Source of the DNA: Bradysia coprophila
Taxonomy: Eukaryota; Arthropoda; Insecta; Diptera; Sciaridae
NCBI RefSeq assembly: GCF_014529535.1
Contig: NW_023503616.1
Location: forward strand, 2,914,001 to 2,978,000
DNA length: 64,000 bases
Direction: 5' to 3'
Shown: piece after piece, positions 37,715 to 48,581 of the stretch
Position numbering within the stretch: the stretch's first letter is position 1
How the letters are laid out: every line of letters starts with the position of its first letter
Position numbers and translations under genes: made by a program
Notes under the pieces: generated by a model
The model's database searches: none
Seen by the model: only the letters and a program-made list of their open reading frames with translations
Told to the model about the DNA's origin: nothing

Positions 37715-39744
37715 ATGTCTCTGAGGGAATTGGTAGAACCTGACTGTCAGGGTGCTAATTCCTTGATGCGGCTCGGTAACCATATTCGACATGATACCGC
37801 ATACAAAGATGTGGGCTTTGGTCCAAGTACGTCGTCGTTCGTGAACCGACCACATGAATTCAATGGGTCCGATCAACTGGTCCAAGAATTCCTTGGACAA
37901 ATAGCTCCGCCTCAGTCATTTCAAATGGATGCATTACTTCAAGAGATGCGAGATATCGATACACAATCCTTTCATAATCGAATAGTACAACGGCCTCCAC
38001 TGGTCATCGAAGAAGTGAATAATGGATTTGATTGGGCGAATGAGTTTTCGACTGTAAATCATCAATTTCCTCCGAATGTTGACGAATTTGCTGCTATTGA
38101 AAGTAAACATTTAAATGAATTTTGGAATCAAAGCGTGCAAAATATCCCTACCGTTGTCGGACCATTAAACAGTAAACCGTGGGAGACTGAATTTCTCGAT
38201 GTTAGTGAATCGCTGCAGCAAATGGTTCGTGTGCATTTTGTAAACGCTAATTCATTAATATAATAATTGATTACGTAAAAGAACATTGCTGGTAATGTGC
38301 GATTGAACGATTCGTCATTGGGCAGTGAAGATTCCGATCAATTCAAATATTCAGAGTTCATGAGATTCATGCAAAATGTAGATGACAATCAGATTGGAAT
38401 TGAAAATTCGCAAGAGTTAGGTGCTACTGCTAAGGACTGGGTTAGTGACTTCAATTCACTGAAGATATCTCCAGAAGGTATGTACATCAAACAACGTTTA
38501 TGGAATAAAGTCGCTACGAAAATTCTCTGTTAGCTGAAGAAGGCGAAAACTACAACAATCAGTTCTGGAACCGATTGCAGGACGAATGGAAAAATATTTC
38601 CAGTGAAAACGACGAGGCTCATCCGTGGACATCAGAGTTTAATGAATTTCATGATCCATACAAGGTATATATATTCATCAGGATATCGAACCGAATTTAA
38701 GATTAAAGATTTCTACCAAATTTTAGGAGTACATGTTCGATGAAGAAAACCCAATGACTGATATGGAAAATGCCTTCGAAAAAGGGAAATTATTCTTAGC
38801 ACAAGGTGACATTCCCAGTGCTGTTTTATGTTTTGAATCTGCTGTGAAACAAGATCCAAACAATGCTGAAATTTGGGCGCTTTTAGGAACATCACAGGCT
38901 GGTATGTAGTTCTCTGTTCTCTGCATCTGTGATATTTCCTCATAAAATCAAATTTTCTTCTAATTCAGAGAACGAAAAAGATCCGAACGCTATAGCCGCA
39001 TTGAAACGATCACTCGAACTAAATCCCAATAATGCGAGTGTCATGATGTCATTAGCAGTTTCGTTCACCAATGAAAGTTTACAAATTCAGGCGCTAGAAA
39101 TGTTAGTAAATTGGTTGAAGTGCAACGAAATGTACCGCCATCTCATTCCTTTATCGATGATGTCTTCCAATGATGACGGTGCAGCGAGTATGACTGCCCG
39201 TGGACCTGACTTGAAAGAGGTCCAACAACTATATCTGAAGGCTGTGCAACAAAAGCATCCGACCATTGACCCGGACATTCAGGAAGCATTGGGCGTGCTA
39301 TTTAATTTATCATCCGAATATGACAAAGCGGTAGACTGTTTTAATGCTGCATTACACGTGCGCCCGGACAATGCAAAAACGTGGAATCGTCTTGGTGCTA
39401 GCTTAGCCAATGGCAATCGCTCTACGGAAGCTGTCAATGCATATCAACGGGCTTTGGCCATTGAACCGGGTTTTATTCGAGCGCGATACAATGTTGGGAT
39501 TATTTGCATCAATTTGAAAGCCTACAACGAAGCGGCTGAACATTTTCTGCAAGCACTGAATATGCAAGCTGATTCGTTGACCCGGTCTGGATTACATCAA
39601 ACGAAACCATCCAATCAAATGTCCGAAACAATTTGGAGTACATTACGTATGGCAATATCGTTGATGGGTCGTATGAATTTACAGTCGGCTGTGGATGATC
39701 GTAATTTGACAGCGTTGAATGAAGCATTCAATTTGAACGGTTAG
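37715..39744 (+). CDS. Pex5: PEX5, receptor for PTS1 peroxisomal cargo
   Basis: Five exons join in frame: 37715-38224, 38282-38477, 38534-38664, 38727-38901, 38969-39744, giving 595 residues. The N-terminus MSLRELVEPDCQGANSLM carries Cys11, the conserved residue whose ubiquitination drives receptor export. The disordered first half has PEX14-binding WxxxF/Y-type motifs: WANEF, WETEF, WVSDF, WTSEF. The C-terminal TPR domain starts around EYMFDEENPM, with repeat helices such as GDIPSAVLCFESAVKQDPNN and a long 7C-type tail ETIWSTLRMAISLMGRM. The receptor binds C-terminal SKL-type signals in the cytosol and delivers cargo to the peroxisomal docking complex. All hallmark parts are present. Confidence 0.96.
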
Positions 39745-40739
39745 TGTTAACTGGGGGAAATAGTGATGGTTCTATTAAAGAATATATTGTGGGTACATTG
39801 TTTTGTAAGCTCATTTCAATGTGTTTTAAATTCCAAAGCTACTGGTTTTCGTTGGCATTCACTCTAAAAATTGTTAAAAATGGTAGCTTCAAATGTGATC
39901 GGGATAGTCTTGAAAATTGTACAAACTTCGTTATTACTGAGATGCTTTAATAAAGTATGATGCATTTTAACAGTGAAATTTTCATCATCATCAGTCTTCA
40001 TTGATTACACAAAGTGATGTCCACGACATGAGTGTGATGTGAGAGATTTCGAAAAATGATCTAAACTCGGACAACTATTTTCTTTATTCCAGATTCACCG
40101 AAGCAGTTCATTCCGATGAGATTTTCATCGTAAATATACAATTTTGAGGCAAAACACTTTAGCACTGATGCTATGCTGTGGTCATTTCAAAAATTTGAAA
40201 TAATTCAATATTGGGAAGAGAAACTTATTAAAGGGTGGATTTTACGTGGTCGGAGCAACTTAACACAGTCCTTCCTCTTGCCTCGCTTCGATATCCTAAT
40301 TCTTGTTTGATTCTTCTTTCATATGTGACCTTTCAGAAACGGCAAGCGTTTATAGCAACAAATTAAAATAAAGTAGTTCCTTGTGTTTGATACAAAATCT
40401 ATCACTTCAACATTTTTACCGTGCATTTCACTGTATAAAATTTCGCTAGTCAGAGCCCATTTGTGTGCGTTTTCGATTGCAGAGATTAGTCATGTTGCTA
40501 TGAGGTTATGGCTACATCAGACATACGACTGATGACTTCTGTTATTATATTTCTTGAACAGGTCATATTCAGTTGCGATAATGAACACAAAGTTTGTAGT
40601 ACAAATGAAGCAATGTAATGAAATTGAGGTGAGACAGGTCATATTAATCCGAAAATGTGATTTGGTACATCATGGAAGTATTTATATATTGGTCAAAAGC
40701 CATAGTGATAAGCCGTGTTAGCGCAATGGTTTCACAGGG
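39745..40739. other. PEX5 3' UTR and intergenic DNA
   Basis: A poly(A) signal AATAAA lies at 39949-39954, which makes 39745-39970 the PEX5 3' UTR. 40393-40440 is a copy of the dispersed ATCT-N4-CTTCA...GCATTTCACT motif followed by TATAAA. At 40717 TTAGCGCAATGG matches a tRNA A box but no tRNA can be folded around it. Confidence 0.4.
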
Positions 40740-40775
40740 TATATAGCCTTGTATCAGTCGACTCAACAGAACAGT
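40740..40775 (+). promoter_or_regulatory. Core promoter of the cysteine-rich peptide gene
   Basis: TATATA at 40740-40745 and ACAGT at 40771-40775, about 31 bp downstream, suit a TATA-initiator promoter. The 5' UTR would be about 45 nt. Confidence 0.5.
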
Positions 40776-40816
40776 GAGATTGTGACTTATTGTGCGTTAG
40801 CATAAATTCTCGTAAA

Positions 40817-41140
40817 ATGTTGTCGCCAAAGATCATCATCTTCCTAACTATGGTTACATGGGCTACAGCATACATACCAGTTGTAACGGAAACAGAAACA
40901 GTGATTAACATAGCCACTGATTTACAAAAAGATATATTTAAATGTGACGCTCACGGTAAATTTGTGACCGGCCAAAAAACTTGCATTTTAAAGTGTACAA
41001 TTGGGTGCACATCCGTTGGTTGTGGTCTGTTCAAAAAATGCGAGAAGATGACCTTTTCTGAGCCAGTAGAACCGTACGCTAGTCAATATAAATGCCATTG
41101 CAACTTAGGTGGGACTAATCTTAGGCCTGACGAAATGTGA
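40817..41140 (+). CDS. Secreted cysteine-rich small protein
   Basis: A single-exon frame of 107 residues. The chosen ATG at 40817 opens a clean signal peptide (MLSPKIIIFLTMVTWATAYI); an in-frame upstream extension begins at a non-ATG codon. The mature part has eight cysteines: FKCDAHG, KTCILKCTIGCTSVGCGLFKKC and YKCHCN, enough for four disulfide bonds. It does not match the spacing of insect defensins or other families that I know, although trypsin-inhibitor-like or toxin-like folds are possible. A TATA box lies 77 bp upstream and AATAAA follows the stop by 16 nt (41157-41162), so the gene has compact, complete signals for expression. Likely an effector of the gut, salivary or immune secretome; this is inference. 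Confidence 0.72.
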   Translation: MLSPKIIIFLTMVTWATAYIPVVTETETVINIATDLQKDIFKCDAHGKFVTGQKTCILKCTIGCTSVGCGLFKKCEKMTFSEPVEPYASQYKCHCNLGGTNLRPDEM

Positions 41141-42398
41141 ATCAAAGTGCGGTCTCAATAAATACCATAAAGCAAATGATCGATTTCAGTGTTTCAATTT
41201 AAAAACTTGCACCGCTTCAGAGAATTGTATGGCTAATTCTTAAGATTCCAATCTTCTTGATCAAAAACGTAAGAAAATTACAACCACAAAGAGCCGTTCA
41301 GTAAAACAAATTACGAATCTGTTTTGGTAAATAATTTACACATCGATATCCACGGCACATTTTGAAATTGAATGACACAACTTCTAGTACCCACAGACGA
41401 CAGACTATTTCAATCCACGTAGCACCTGACTATATACAATTAAATGATGGCTTAAACTACATCTAGCCCCGAACAATTAATATGGTGACTATTCGTTTGC
41501 ATAATTTCCGATACATCTCGTCATATTACAAGTGAATAGTCTCCATATAAGAGTAGTCTCTCAGGTCAGGAAATGGACATGGACAAATGACTATAATGAC
41601 GCCACCAAGATTAGGTGGATGCTATCTTATCTAAGCCAGTGAAAATCAGAAAAACGGGTGAATGACTCCATGTACTTTGTTCCCCTTTCATACTTTTAAA
41701 GTCTTTGTCCGATTGCTCAACTTATATAGTCGATATACCAAATGTTTAACACGTAAAGCTTAGGCTCTATTCATAAATCAGAAAAGTAGGAAGAGGTAAT
41801 TTCGTTTTGACATACTAAGGGGTTAATATACTCAAAATGATTTGACTGTTAACGACCGCATCAACCCACTACAAAACATGATCTGCGCTGACTGCAGTGC
41901 AGTCATATCAGGAGACAAAGTTTCGACAACTATCTGTACGAGTGTATGTAATCGGAAATCGGAAATAATGACTCACTAACTGAGTAAGCTAAGCACTTCA
42001 GTCTCGTTGCAGTCATGTATGTAAAGAAATTAATTTATAGAAATTTCTTTATGCATTTAATACCTATTCAAAAAACTATATTTGACTATCGCTTGGCATT
42101 GTTGGTATTCAGTTAATAAATAAATCGACTTACCACTGATGTAATAGGCAAATTACACGAAGAACACCTTCCAATTTACCACTTATATAGACGCTCTCGC
42201 ACGCACAACGAACGTGACGAAAAAGAATTTCAGAGAATAGCCTTAGTTTATTTTGTATAATCCTCAATCAAATTTTTATTTTTAACATTTTTGCGATTAT
42301 GTTTTCGAATCGTGTTGTATTTTAACTTATTCATTCACATAGTTCATAATAGTAGCATAAAATTTATGTTAAAAGTTCATGTACATTTGCCTTTTTTT
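41141..42398. other. Intergenic region between peptide gene and Ubc13
   Basis: No gene, inverted repeat or array found. 41141-41165 is the 3' UTR with poly(A) signal of the peptide gene. The DNA immediately left of 42399 is the Ubc13 3' UTR. Confidence 0.3.
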
Positions 42399-43264
42399 TC
42401 AATTCCCCATAGCGTATCGTTGAGTCCATTCCTTAGCGTTTTTGATTGCTTCTGATTCACTGACTTTCCATAATTCGGCAACATCATTGGCCAAAGGATC
42501 ATCGGGATTTGGGGCACTAAGCAAAGCTGTAAGTGAATAGAAGAAACAGTTATGTGAAAAGATGAATTTCATATAGTGCTAATGTCTGCAAGTATAAAAC
42601 TGTGATCTTGACTTTGAAACAGAATAGTTGGAATAGTAAGTATGCCTTGCATAACTAATAAATACGTTACGGCGAGGGAAGTCTTATAAATTCCATGTTT
42701 TATACTTGTGTCTATTTCGAGTTTCCCATCAAAATCACACTCCCTCGAATGGCTTCACCCTTGGTAATACTCAAAAAATCATTTTAACAAATTCTTTAAA
42801 AAATAAATCGAAAAAGAAATTTATTTTCTTGGAACTTTGATATGCACTTCTTGGAAATGCAATCGTATAAATCACAATGGAATGTATCGGAGCATAAAAT
42901 GCACAACATAAAGAAAATCATCGATGAAACGCATACCTTGAATTGAAAGCAAAACCGTTCTAATTTGTAGGGCCGGGCTCCATTTATCTTTCAAAATATC
43001 GAGACATATTCTACCCAAGCGATCAATGTTTGGATGATAAATTTTTGTGATGAACCGAACTTTTGGTGCGGACATTGGATAATCTTCAGGCAGAAAGAGT
43101 TCCAATTTGAAGAGACCACCCTCGAATGGTGAGTCTGACGGTCCAGTTACGATGACGTGAAAGTATCTGGCATTATTCTCGTCGGGAACGGCTGAAATTC
43201 CGGGTACGGGCTCCTGAAGAAGTCGCACCGTTTCTTTAATAATACGACGAGATAATGCGGCCAT
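42399..43264 (-). CDS. ben: Ubc13 (UBE2N), K63-specific ubiquitin-conjugating enzyme
   Basis: Two exons, 42937-43264 and 42399-42526, encode 151 residues, the family length. The active-site cysteine is in [12 protein letters not shown]. The HPN triad is seen in [11 protein letters not shown]. The C-terminus YAMGN matches YAMNNI of other animals with a small change. With a UEV partner the enzyme builds lysine-63 ubiquitin chains in DNA damage tolerance and innate immune signalling; the Drosophila orthologue is bendless. Start at the ATG that gives the standard N-terminus [12 protein letters not shown]. Highly conserved and intact. Confidence 0.96.
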
Positions 43265-43379
43265 TTATTTCAGAAATTTTTTTCTAACACGAAGTTTTGA
43301 CTCAAAATGATACTTTTCGTTCGTGAAATTGCAGCGGAATTCCCAGCTTCCGGACAAATAGATAACGATCGGACTATGC

Positions 43380-43562
43380 TTAACGAATTGAATACACTTT
43401 CAACGGGATAATTTCAGCGATGGCCTTTCTATGTTCATCAATAATTCGTAATTTAACAATGAACAATGAAATTTTATGGTGCAAAACACAGGTATGACAC
43501 TTTAAATGCTCAAATTTGATGGAACACTTGCGACAAAATATAGAATTTTTTTGTGTCGTCAT
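43380..43562 (-). CDS. Short zinc-ribbon-like frame, possible gene fragment
   Basis: From the first ATG the frame encodes 60 residues: a FCRKCSIKFEHLKCHTC pattern (C-x2-C-x10-C-x2-C) followed by ISLFIVKLRIIDEHRKAIAE. The order of a zinc ribbon and then a beta-strand-rich segment recalls the C-terminal OB fold of RPA1 or MEIOB, but the match is only of pattern. No upstream exons are evident. Just 115 bp separate its stop from the Ubc13 start, on the same strand. Upstream of the ATG the frame continues through a GACCAGACC microsatellite. It could be a gene fragment, the last exon of something diverged, or chance. Confidence 0.3.
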   Translation of the reverse strand: MTTQKNSIFCRKCSIKFEHLKCHTCVLHHKISLFIVKLRIIDEHRKAIAEIIPLKVYSIR

Positions 43563-44453
43563 GTTGGTTTTTCTTGCACACACTGTCTGGTCGGTCTGGT
43601 CGGTCTGGTCATTAGGAGTTTTGTTGCGCTTCGCCGAGCGTTCAGTGATTCTGTTCAAAAGCACGCACGCAAAATTTGAATATCAAAATATTTAATTGCT
43701 TGAAAAACTCAATCTCTCATAAAATACGATTTATATTACTTTCATCGATAATTAACGCAATTTGTCAACGATTCTTGCTAAAGGCATTTCTTATTTAATT
43801 TTTTTTTATCTTACGACAAACGTAAACCGGTCTAGTTAAGTGAGTCAGAATTAGAGTCATAATTAGGCGTATTCGATTGATAAAGTATAGATTATTTCCT
43901 CAGAATCGATTGTCGATATTTCCGAAAAATCAATATCAATCCAATGTTTTATAAATATTCATTGATTATAAAACATTTGATTAATATTGTATCGACTATT
44001 TTCAATTTAATCATACACGTATGGAATTTTGAAAACCGAAACATTTTCTATTTCTGAGTTTTTAAATATTTCTCTATATAAATAGTATGTTGTGTTACAA
44101 GTATTGTCATGGATCTCGCTCCGCTCGTAAGGAAAACTTGGGTGTAGTGCTGAAAAAATCTCATTACAATATATGTAACACATCATGCTTTGTGCCAACC
44201 GAGAAATAGAAATAGACAAGAGCACAAAAAATCACAATTTTCACTGTAAACAATCACTCTTCAAATTTGATCGATCACATTGCTTTGCATTTTCTCAAAA
44301 CAATGCTGTAACAACTCATACAAATTCCATATCAACACTGCTTTGAGTGTTGTAATATCAAATCAAATCAAACGGGTGCTGAAATAAGTCACTTTACAAC
44401 ACTAAAATGAGTGCTGAAAAGAGTCGTATTTCAATTCTCGGTGGCACAAAATA
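43563..44453. other. AT-rich intergenic region
   Basis: Contains the GGTCTGGTC microsatellite at about 43588-43611 and otherwise nothing recognisable. Confidence 0.3.
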
Positions 44454-45037
44454 CATTTTTTTGATACCAACATCGAAAGTTGATACTTTCGCCCTCGAAA
44501 TCCGGGGCGAAAGTAAAAAAATGCAAGTTATGTGTTTGAGCGGGGAGAAAGAAAGAATACATAAAGCGAAAGTCAATATACATAATGCGAAAGTCGACTA
44601 CATAATGTAATAGTCGACTCTTGTCAATAAGTGTACTGCGATCAAAATTGAAATAAAGCGTGCGCCAGTGCTCTTATTGAAATTAACATACGAAGTTGAT
44701 ACTTTTTGTTGTTAATGATTTGTTAGTTATTTGTTAATTTTTGTGTGTGTTATTGTTGTGATGGCTAAATAATTAAATTTTTGATATACCAGGGGGCTGC
44801 CGCCCCCTGGACCCCCGCATTTTCTGGCTAAATGCCTTCATATTTCAACATTTTGTTCTGCTGTTTGCGATACGTATCAACTTTCGATGTTGGTATCAAA
44901 AAAAATAGTATGAACGACTCGGGGCAAAAGTAAAAAAATTCAACCTGTGCGATTGAGGCCCTTGCCTTCGGCGCGGGCATCAACTCTCGCACACGGTTGA
45001 ATTTTTTTACTTTCGCCCCTTGTCATTCAATGTACTA
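44454..45037. mobile_element. Composite hairpin element, copy 1 (inverted partner at 59945)
   Basis: About 584 bp, practically identical in reverse complement to 59945-60527; I saw no difference beyond A-run length. It has two parts. Part one (44454-44907) has inverted ends TTTGATACCAACATCGAAAG and its mirror and holds a GC-rich palindrome GGGGGCTGCCGCCCCC. Part two (44908-45037) is a foldback with arms from TAGTATGAACGACTCGGGGC and its imperfect mirror around GCCTTCGGCGCG. No coding capacity. Near identity indicates recent copying or gene conversion. Confidence 0.9.
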
Positions 45038-45201
45038 TTTAAATTCGCAAAAAACAAGTAGGCCACAAAATAGAAAATGTGTCGGTTTTAAAAATCCCGT
45101 GCGTGCAGATTGATGATATTTTTCAGTGAACATGCCTAGTCTAGGATCCCACTATACATTAACTCCAAGATCTAAGATTTATTGGACGAGATAACTCGAT
45201 G

Positions 45202-45583
45202 CAATATCGTCTCTAGCAAACAAACTAGGACAATTAAGGTGGTAAAACTATACAGTGTACGCTGTCATAGAAAATTATAAATTTTTAAAAATAAATTAAA
45301 TGAAGTATAAGCAGCGATGTGCCTTTTATGTGTTGAAAATATTTATGTCTTTTGTCCACATTACGGTGTTCCAAATTTGTGATTGTAATGTCTTTTTGTG
45401 TGTTTTCCTCCATCATTTTGGTGTGCAAAAATGAAATGAAGTTTAAAATTTGCGTATGTCGATTTTGCTTTAAAAAAGTGCGGTACAGCAACTCCCAACA
45501 CAAAAAAGTCAGTGTCAAATTTGTTAAATAGGGTGGTATTTTGATTGCGTCAAATCGAAGTTTGTTTGCTAGAGAGGGTATTG
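45202..45583. mobile_element. MITE, family A, second copy
   Basis: Ends CAATATCGTCTCTAGCAAAC and, in reverse complement, CAATACCCTCTCTAGCAAAC match family A at 15402-15648, as does the subterminal block AATTAAGGTGGTAA. The 382-bp body is longer than the first copy. No clean target duplication. The open frame at 45285-45608 is not a gene. Confidence 0.72.
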
Positions 45584-46177
45584 ATCGAGGCTGATATAAT
45601 GATATCATTAAATCTAATAATTTTTTTTATTTAAAAAGTGTCTACGTTTAAATCTTTTACTTCACTAGGATGAACTATCACCGCATTTCAATATATGGAA
45701 ACACTGACCATAGCTCATCATAGTGTTGTCGATAACAAATCACTTGTGTCAGGTTCGCCTTGGCAATTAACAATAAAGAACATTAATCTGTTAGGAGTGC
45801 TGTGATGAAATATAGAGATTTATCAATCGTTTAGACACATTGATAGAATGAATCATGTTTACGAAGTAGAATACAAAAGAGTAGGAGTTCATCTTAAATA
45901 TGAACAATCACCAATCCTTGGGTTGGTCTCAGGCGTAAAAGTAGTAAAAAAACATTTCGAATTATCTGCGTTAACACTAACAGCATATTTTTGTATAACA
46001 ACACTGACGTGTAGCCAAAATGCGGTCATTGGCTGAATAGGCTGAATAGGCGAAAGTGCACAGCAATCTTTTTACCGCCAAAACAAACCTCGTAAAGATA
46101 TAAATTTTCCACAGTACGCGTTTTACTACTCCTTCGTACATTTTAATTGCAACAGACTATTTACGAGAAACTAAAGA
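45584..46177. other. Upstream region of RnrS
   Basis: 45650-45697 carries a version of the dispersed AAATCTTTTACTTCA motif, followed by GTTGTCGATAACAA as at 59638. Otherwise no feature before the RnrS start. Confidence 0.35.
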
Positions 46178-48121
46178 ATGGAAAAAGAAAATATTTCCAA
46201 TAACATGGCTCGCTTCTCATTGAAGGTAAATACGAATTGCTGGTTTTAATTGGAGTTTAATTGAAAGAAATTGAATGATTTTTTCGCATTTTAATGTTAA
46301 TTGCGAAATAGTTGGTATGGGCGTCGCGTTACAAAGGGACCATATTTCCATATTCTAATTTTGTACTAATGTCGCTGACTTAGTTATACATAGTTTGCGG
46401 TATTTTCAAATATAATATTATTGCCAAACGATCTTATATTCCTGCGCAATTTTGCACTATTTTAGAGAAACATATGATTGAAGGGTCCCGTCATATGTTT
46501 TCAAGCTAATATTTGTTTCGAAGCATCGTTAGAATAATAGAACGTTTCAGACCATTTTACGACATAATATTGAAATATTGGTTTCGATATCACTGTAAAT
46601 GTGTCACCAGTTTTTTTCTAACTCAACAATCATCAGTGTGAGGTTATATAAACAAACGAATATTTTGTGATTGCAAGTTATTTTGCTGAGCAAAGACTTT
46701 AGACAAATTGCATCGTAATCATTTTTCAGTTATAACTGTTATGGACCCGTTTTTGTCTTACATCAGAATTTAAGATCTAAGAAATTTTGAGTAAATCAGG
46801 CATAATTTCCGTCCACAGAGTCCGAGAAAAGTTTTAACAGAACCGTCGCAGATCGCATCCAAACTACCAAAACTACAGTCTCTCGATGAACCAGTCAAAC
46901 CCAATGAGTTAACGGATACTGACATGTCTATCGCCAACAAACAATCGACTTCATTCGATCCGCAATTGGAGCCACTACTTCGTGAAAATCCTCGGCGTTT
47001 TGTTATTTTTCCCATTCAATATGAGGATGTCTGGCAAATGTATAAAAAGGTGAGCAACAGACAACGTTAGTGCCTATGTCAACGTTTTTGCAAATGAAAC
47101 ATATTCACAGGCCGAGGCATCGTTTTGGACAGTCGAAGAAGTGGATCTCAGTAAAGATACGGTAGATTGGGAGAATAAACTGAACGAAAATGAGCGCAAG
47201 TTTATCAGTCACGTACTTGCCTTTTTTGCCGCATCCGATGGTATCGTCAACGAAAATTTAGTGGAACGATTCAGCCAAGAAGTGCAGATCACCGAGGCTC
47301 GTTGCTTTTACGGTTTTCAAATTGCAATGGAAAATGTCCATTCCGAAATGTACAGCATCTTAATCGACACTTTGATTAAGGACAAAAATGAGAGGTAGGT
47401 CTGATGTTGCTGGTTTGATGATAGTGAAAATAATTTCGTTGTCAACTTTGAAGGGATTACTTATTCAACGCCATCGAAACGCTTCCTTGTGTAAAGAAGA
47501 AAGCTGATTGGGCACTACAATGGATCGGCAGCAAAACGGCCAATTTCGGTGAACGTATTATCGCTTTTGCAGCAGTGGAGGGTATTTTCTTCAGTGGCAG
47601 CTTTGCATCGATTTTCTGGTTGAAAAAGAGGGGCTTAATGCCTGGTTTGACATTCTCGAACGAGTTGATCTCACGCGACGAAGGATTACACTGTGACTTT
47701 GCATGTTTGATGTTCAAACATTTGCAACAAAAACCAACTGACGAAAGAATAATTGAAATTATTCGAGAAGCTGTGAAGATTGAACAGGAATTCTTATCGA
47801 TTGCATTACCTGTGTCTATGTTGGGCATGAATTGTGGGTTAATGTGCGAATATATTGAGTTTGTTGCTGATCGACTGCTCAATGAACTGAATGTTGAAAA
47901 GGTATAATGGAAACGGTGGCAATCCATTTTTTCGGAAGTTTATTTACGTTGGAATTCTTTCGTTACAGATCTACAACACCAAGAATCCATTCAGTTTTAT
48001 GGAGTTGATCTCATTGGAAGGCAAGACAAATTTCTTCGAGAAGAAGGTTGGCGAATACCAAAAGCAAGGAGTTATGGCTAATAACAGTGACAGTGTGTTC
48101 ACTCTGGACGCAGACTTTTAA
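46178..48121 (+). CDS. RnrS: Ribonucleoside-diphosphate reductase small subunit (R2)
   Basis: Five exons, 46178-46225, 46819-47049, 47111-47394, 47454-47901 and 47969-48121, give 387 residues. The iron ligands and radical site lie in conserved segments [52 protein letters not shown] and [14 protein letters not shown]. The C-terminus [12 protein letters not shown] is the tail that docks on the large subunit. The protein supplies the tyrosyl radical for dNTP synthesis. Start chosen because it opens a short first exon [16 protein letters not shown] in phase with exon 2. No odd feature in the gene itself; the whole gene and the ABHD cluster lie between two inverted copies of the composite hairpin element. 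Confidence 0.96.
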
Positions 48122-48581
48122 GATAAATAGCCAAGACGATGCCTATTAATTTAACCTAAGCAAATTATATTAACTGATCAGCGATTGAAAACAGTTTGAT
48201 GTTGTGACAATTGAAAGTATTTCTTAAATTTACATTTATTTTCAAAAAAATATAAATTTTCCATTAAAACAAGGCCGAAGGAATTTAGAATGTTCACCAG
48301 CATTGGATTACTGGCACGAAATGAAAGGTAAGACTCTGCAGATGAATTCAAACAATAAGAACCAGAAGATTTCTAAATGTTCAACTGATGTCTTACAGTT
48401 GAAATAACGGTGATAGTGGTAGGTCTTTTGTACGGGAACATTGACTTCGCTAACCTTCGACAACAAAATTTTATTTTTTCTCCAAAAAATGCGTCAGTAG
48501 GGAATTGTATCACACACACTGATGACTTGGAAACAATTATCAGTTTAGAACAAAAGGCAATTCAACTCAAATGAAAAATTT

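Noticed and set aside
40712-40770. Possible tRNA, from an A-box-like TTAGCGCAATGG
   Set aside because: No B box at the right distance and no acceptor stem can be formed; it also overlaps the peptide gene's TATA region.
45285-45608. 107-codon minus-strand frame
   Set aside because: Mostly inside the family A MITE at 45202-45583.
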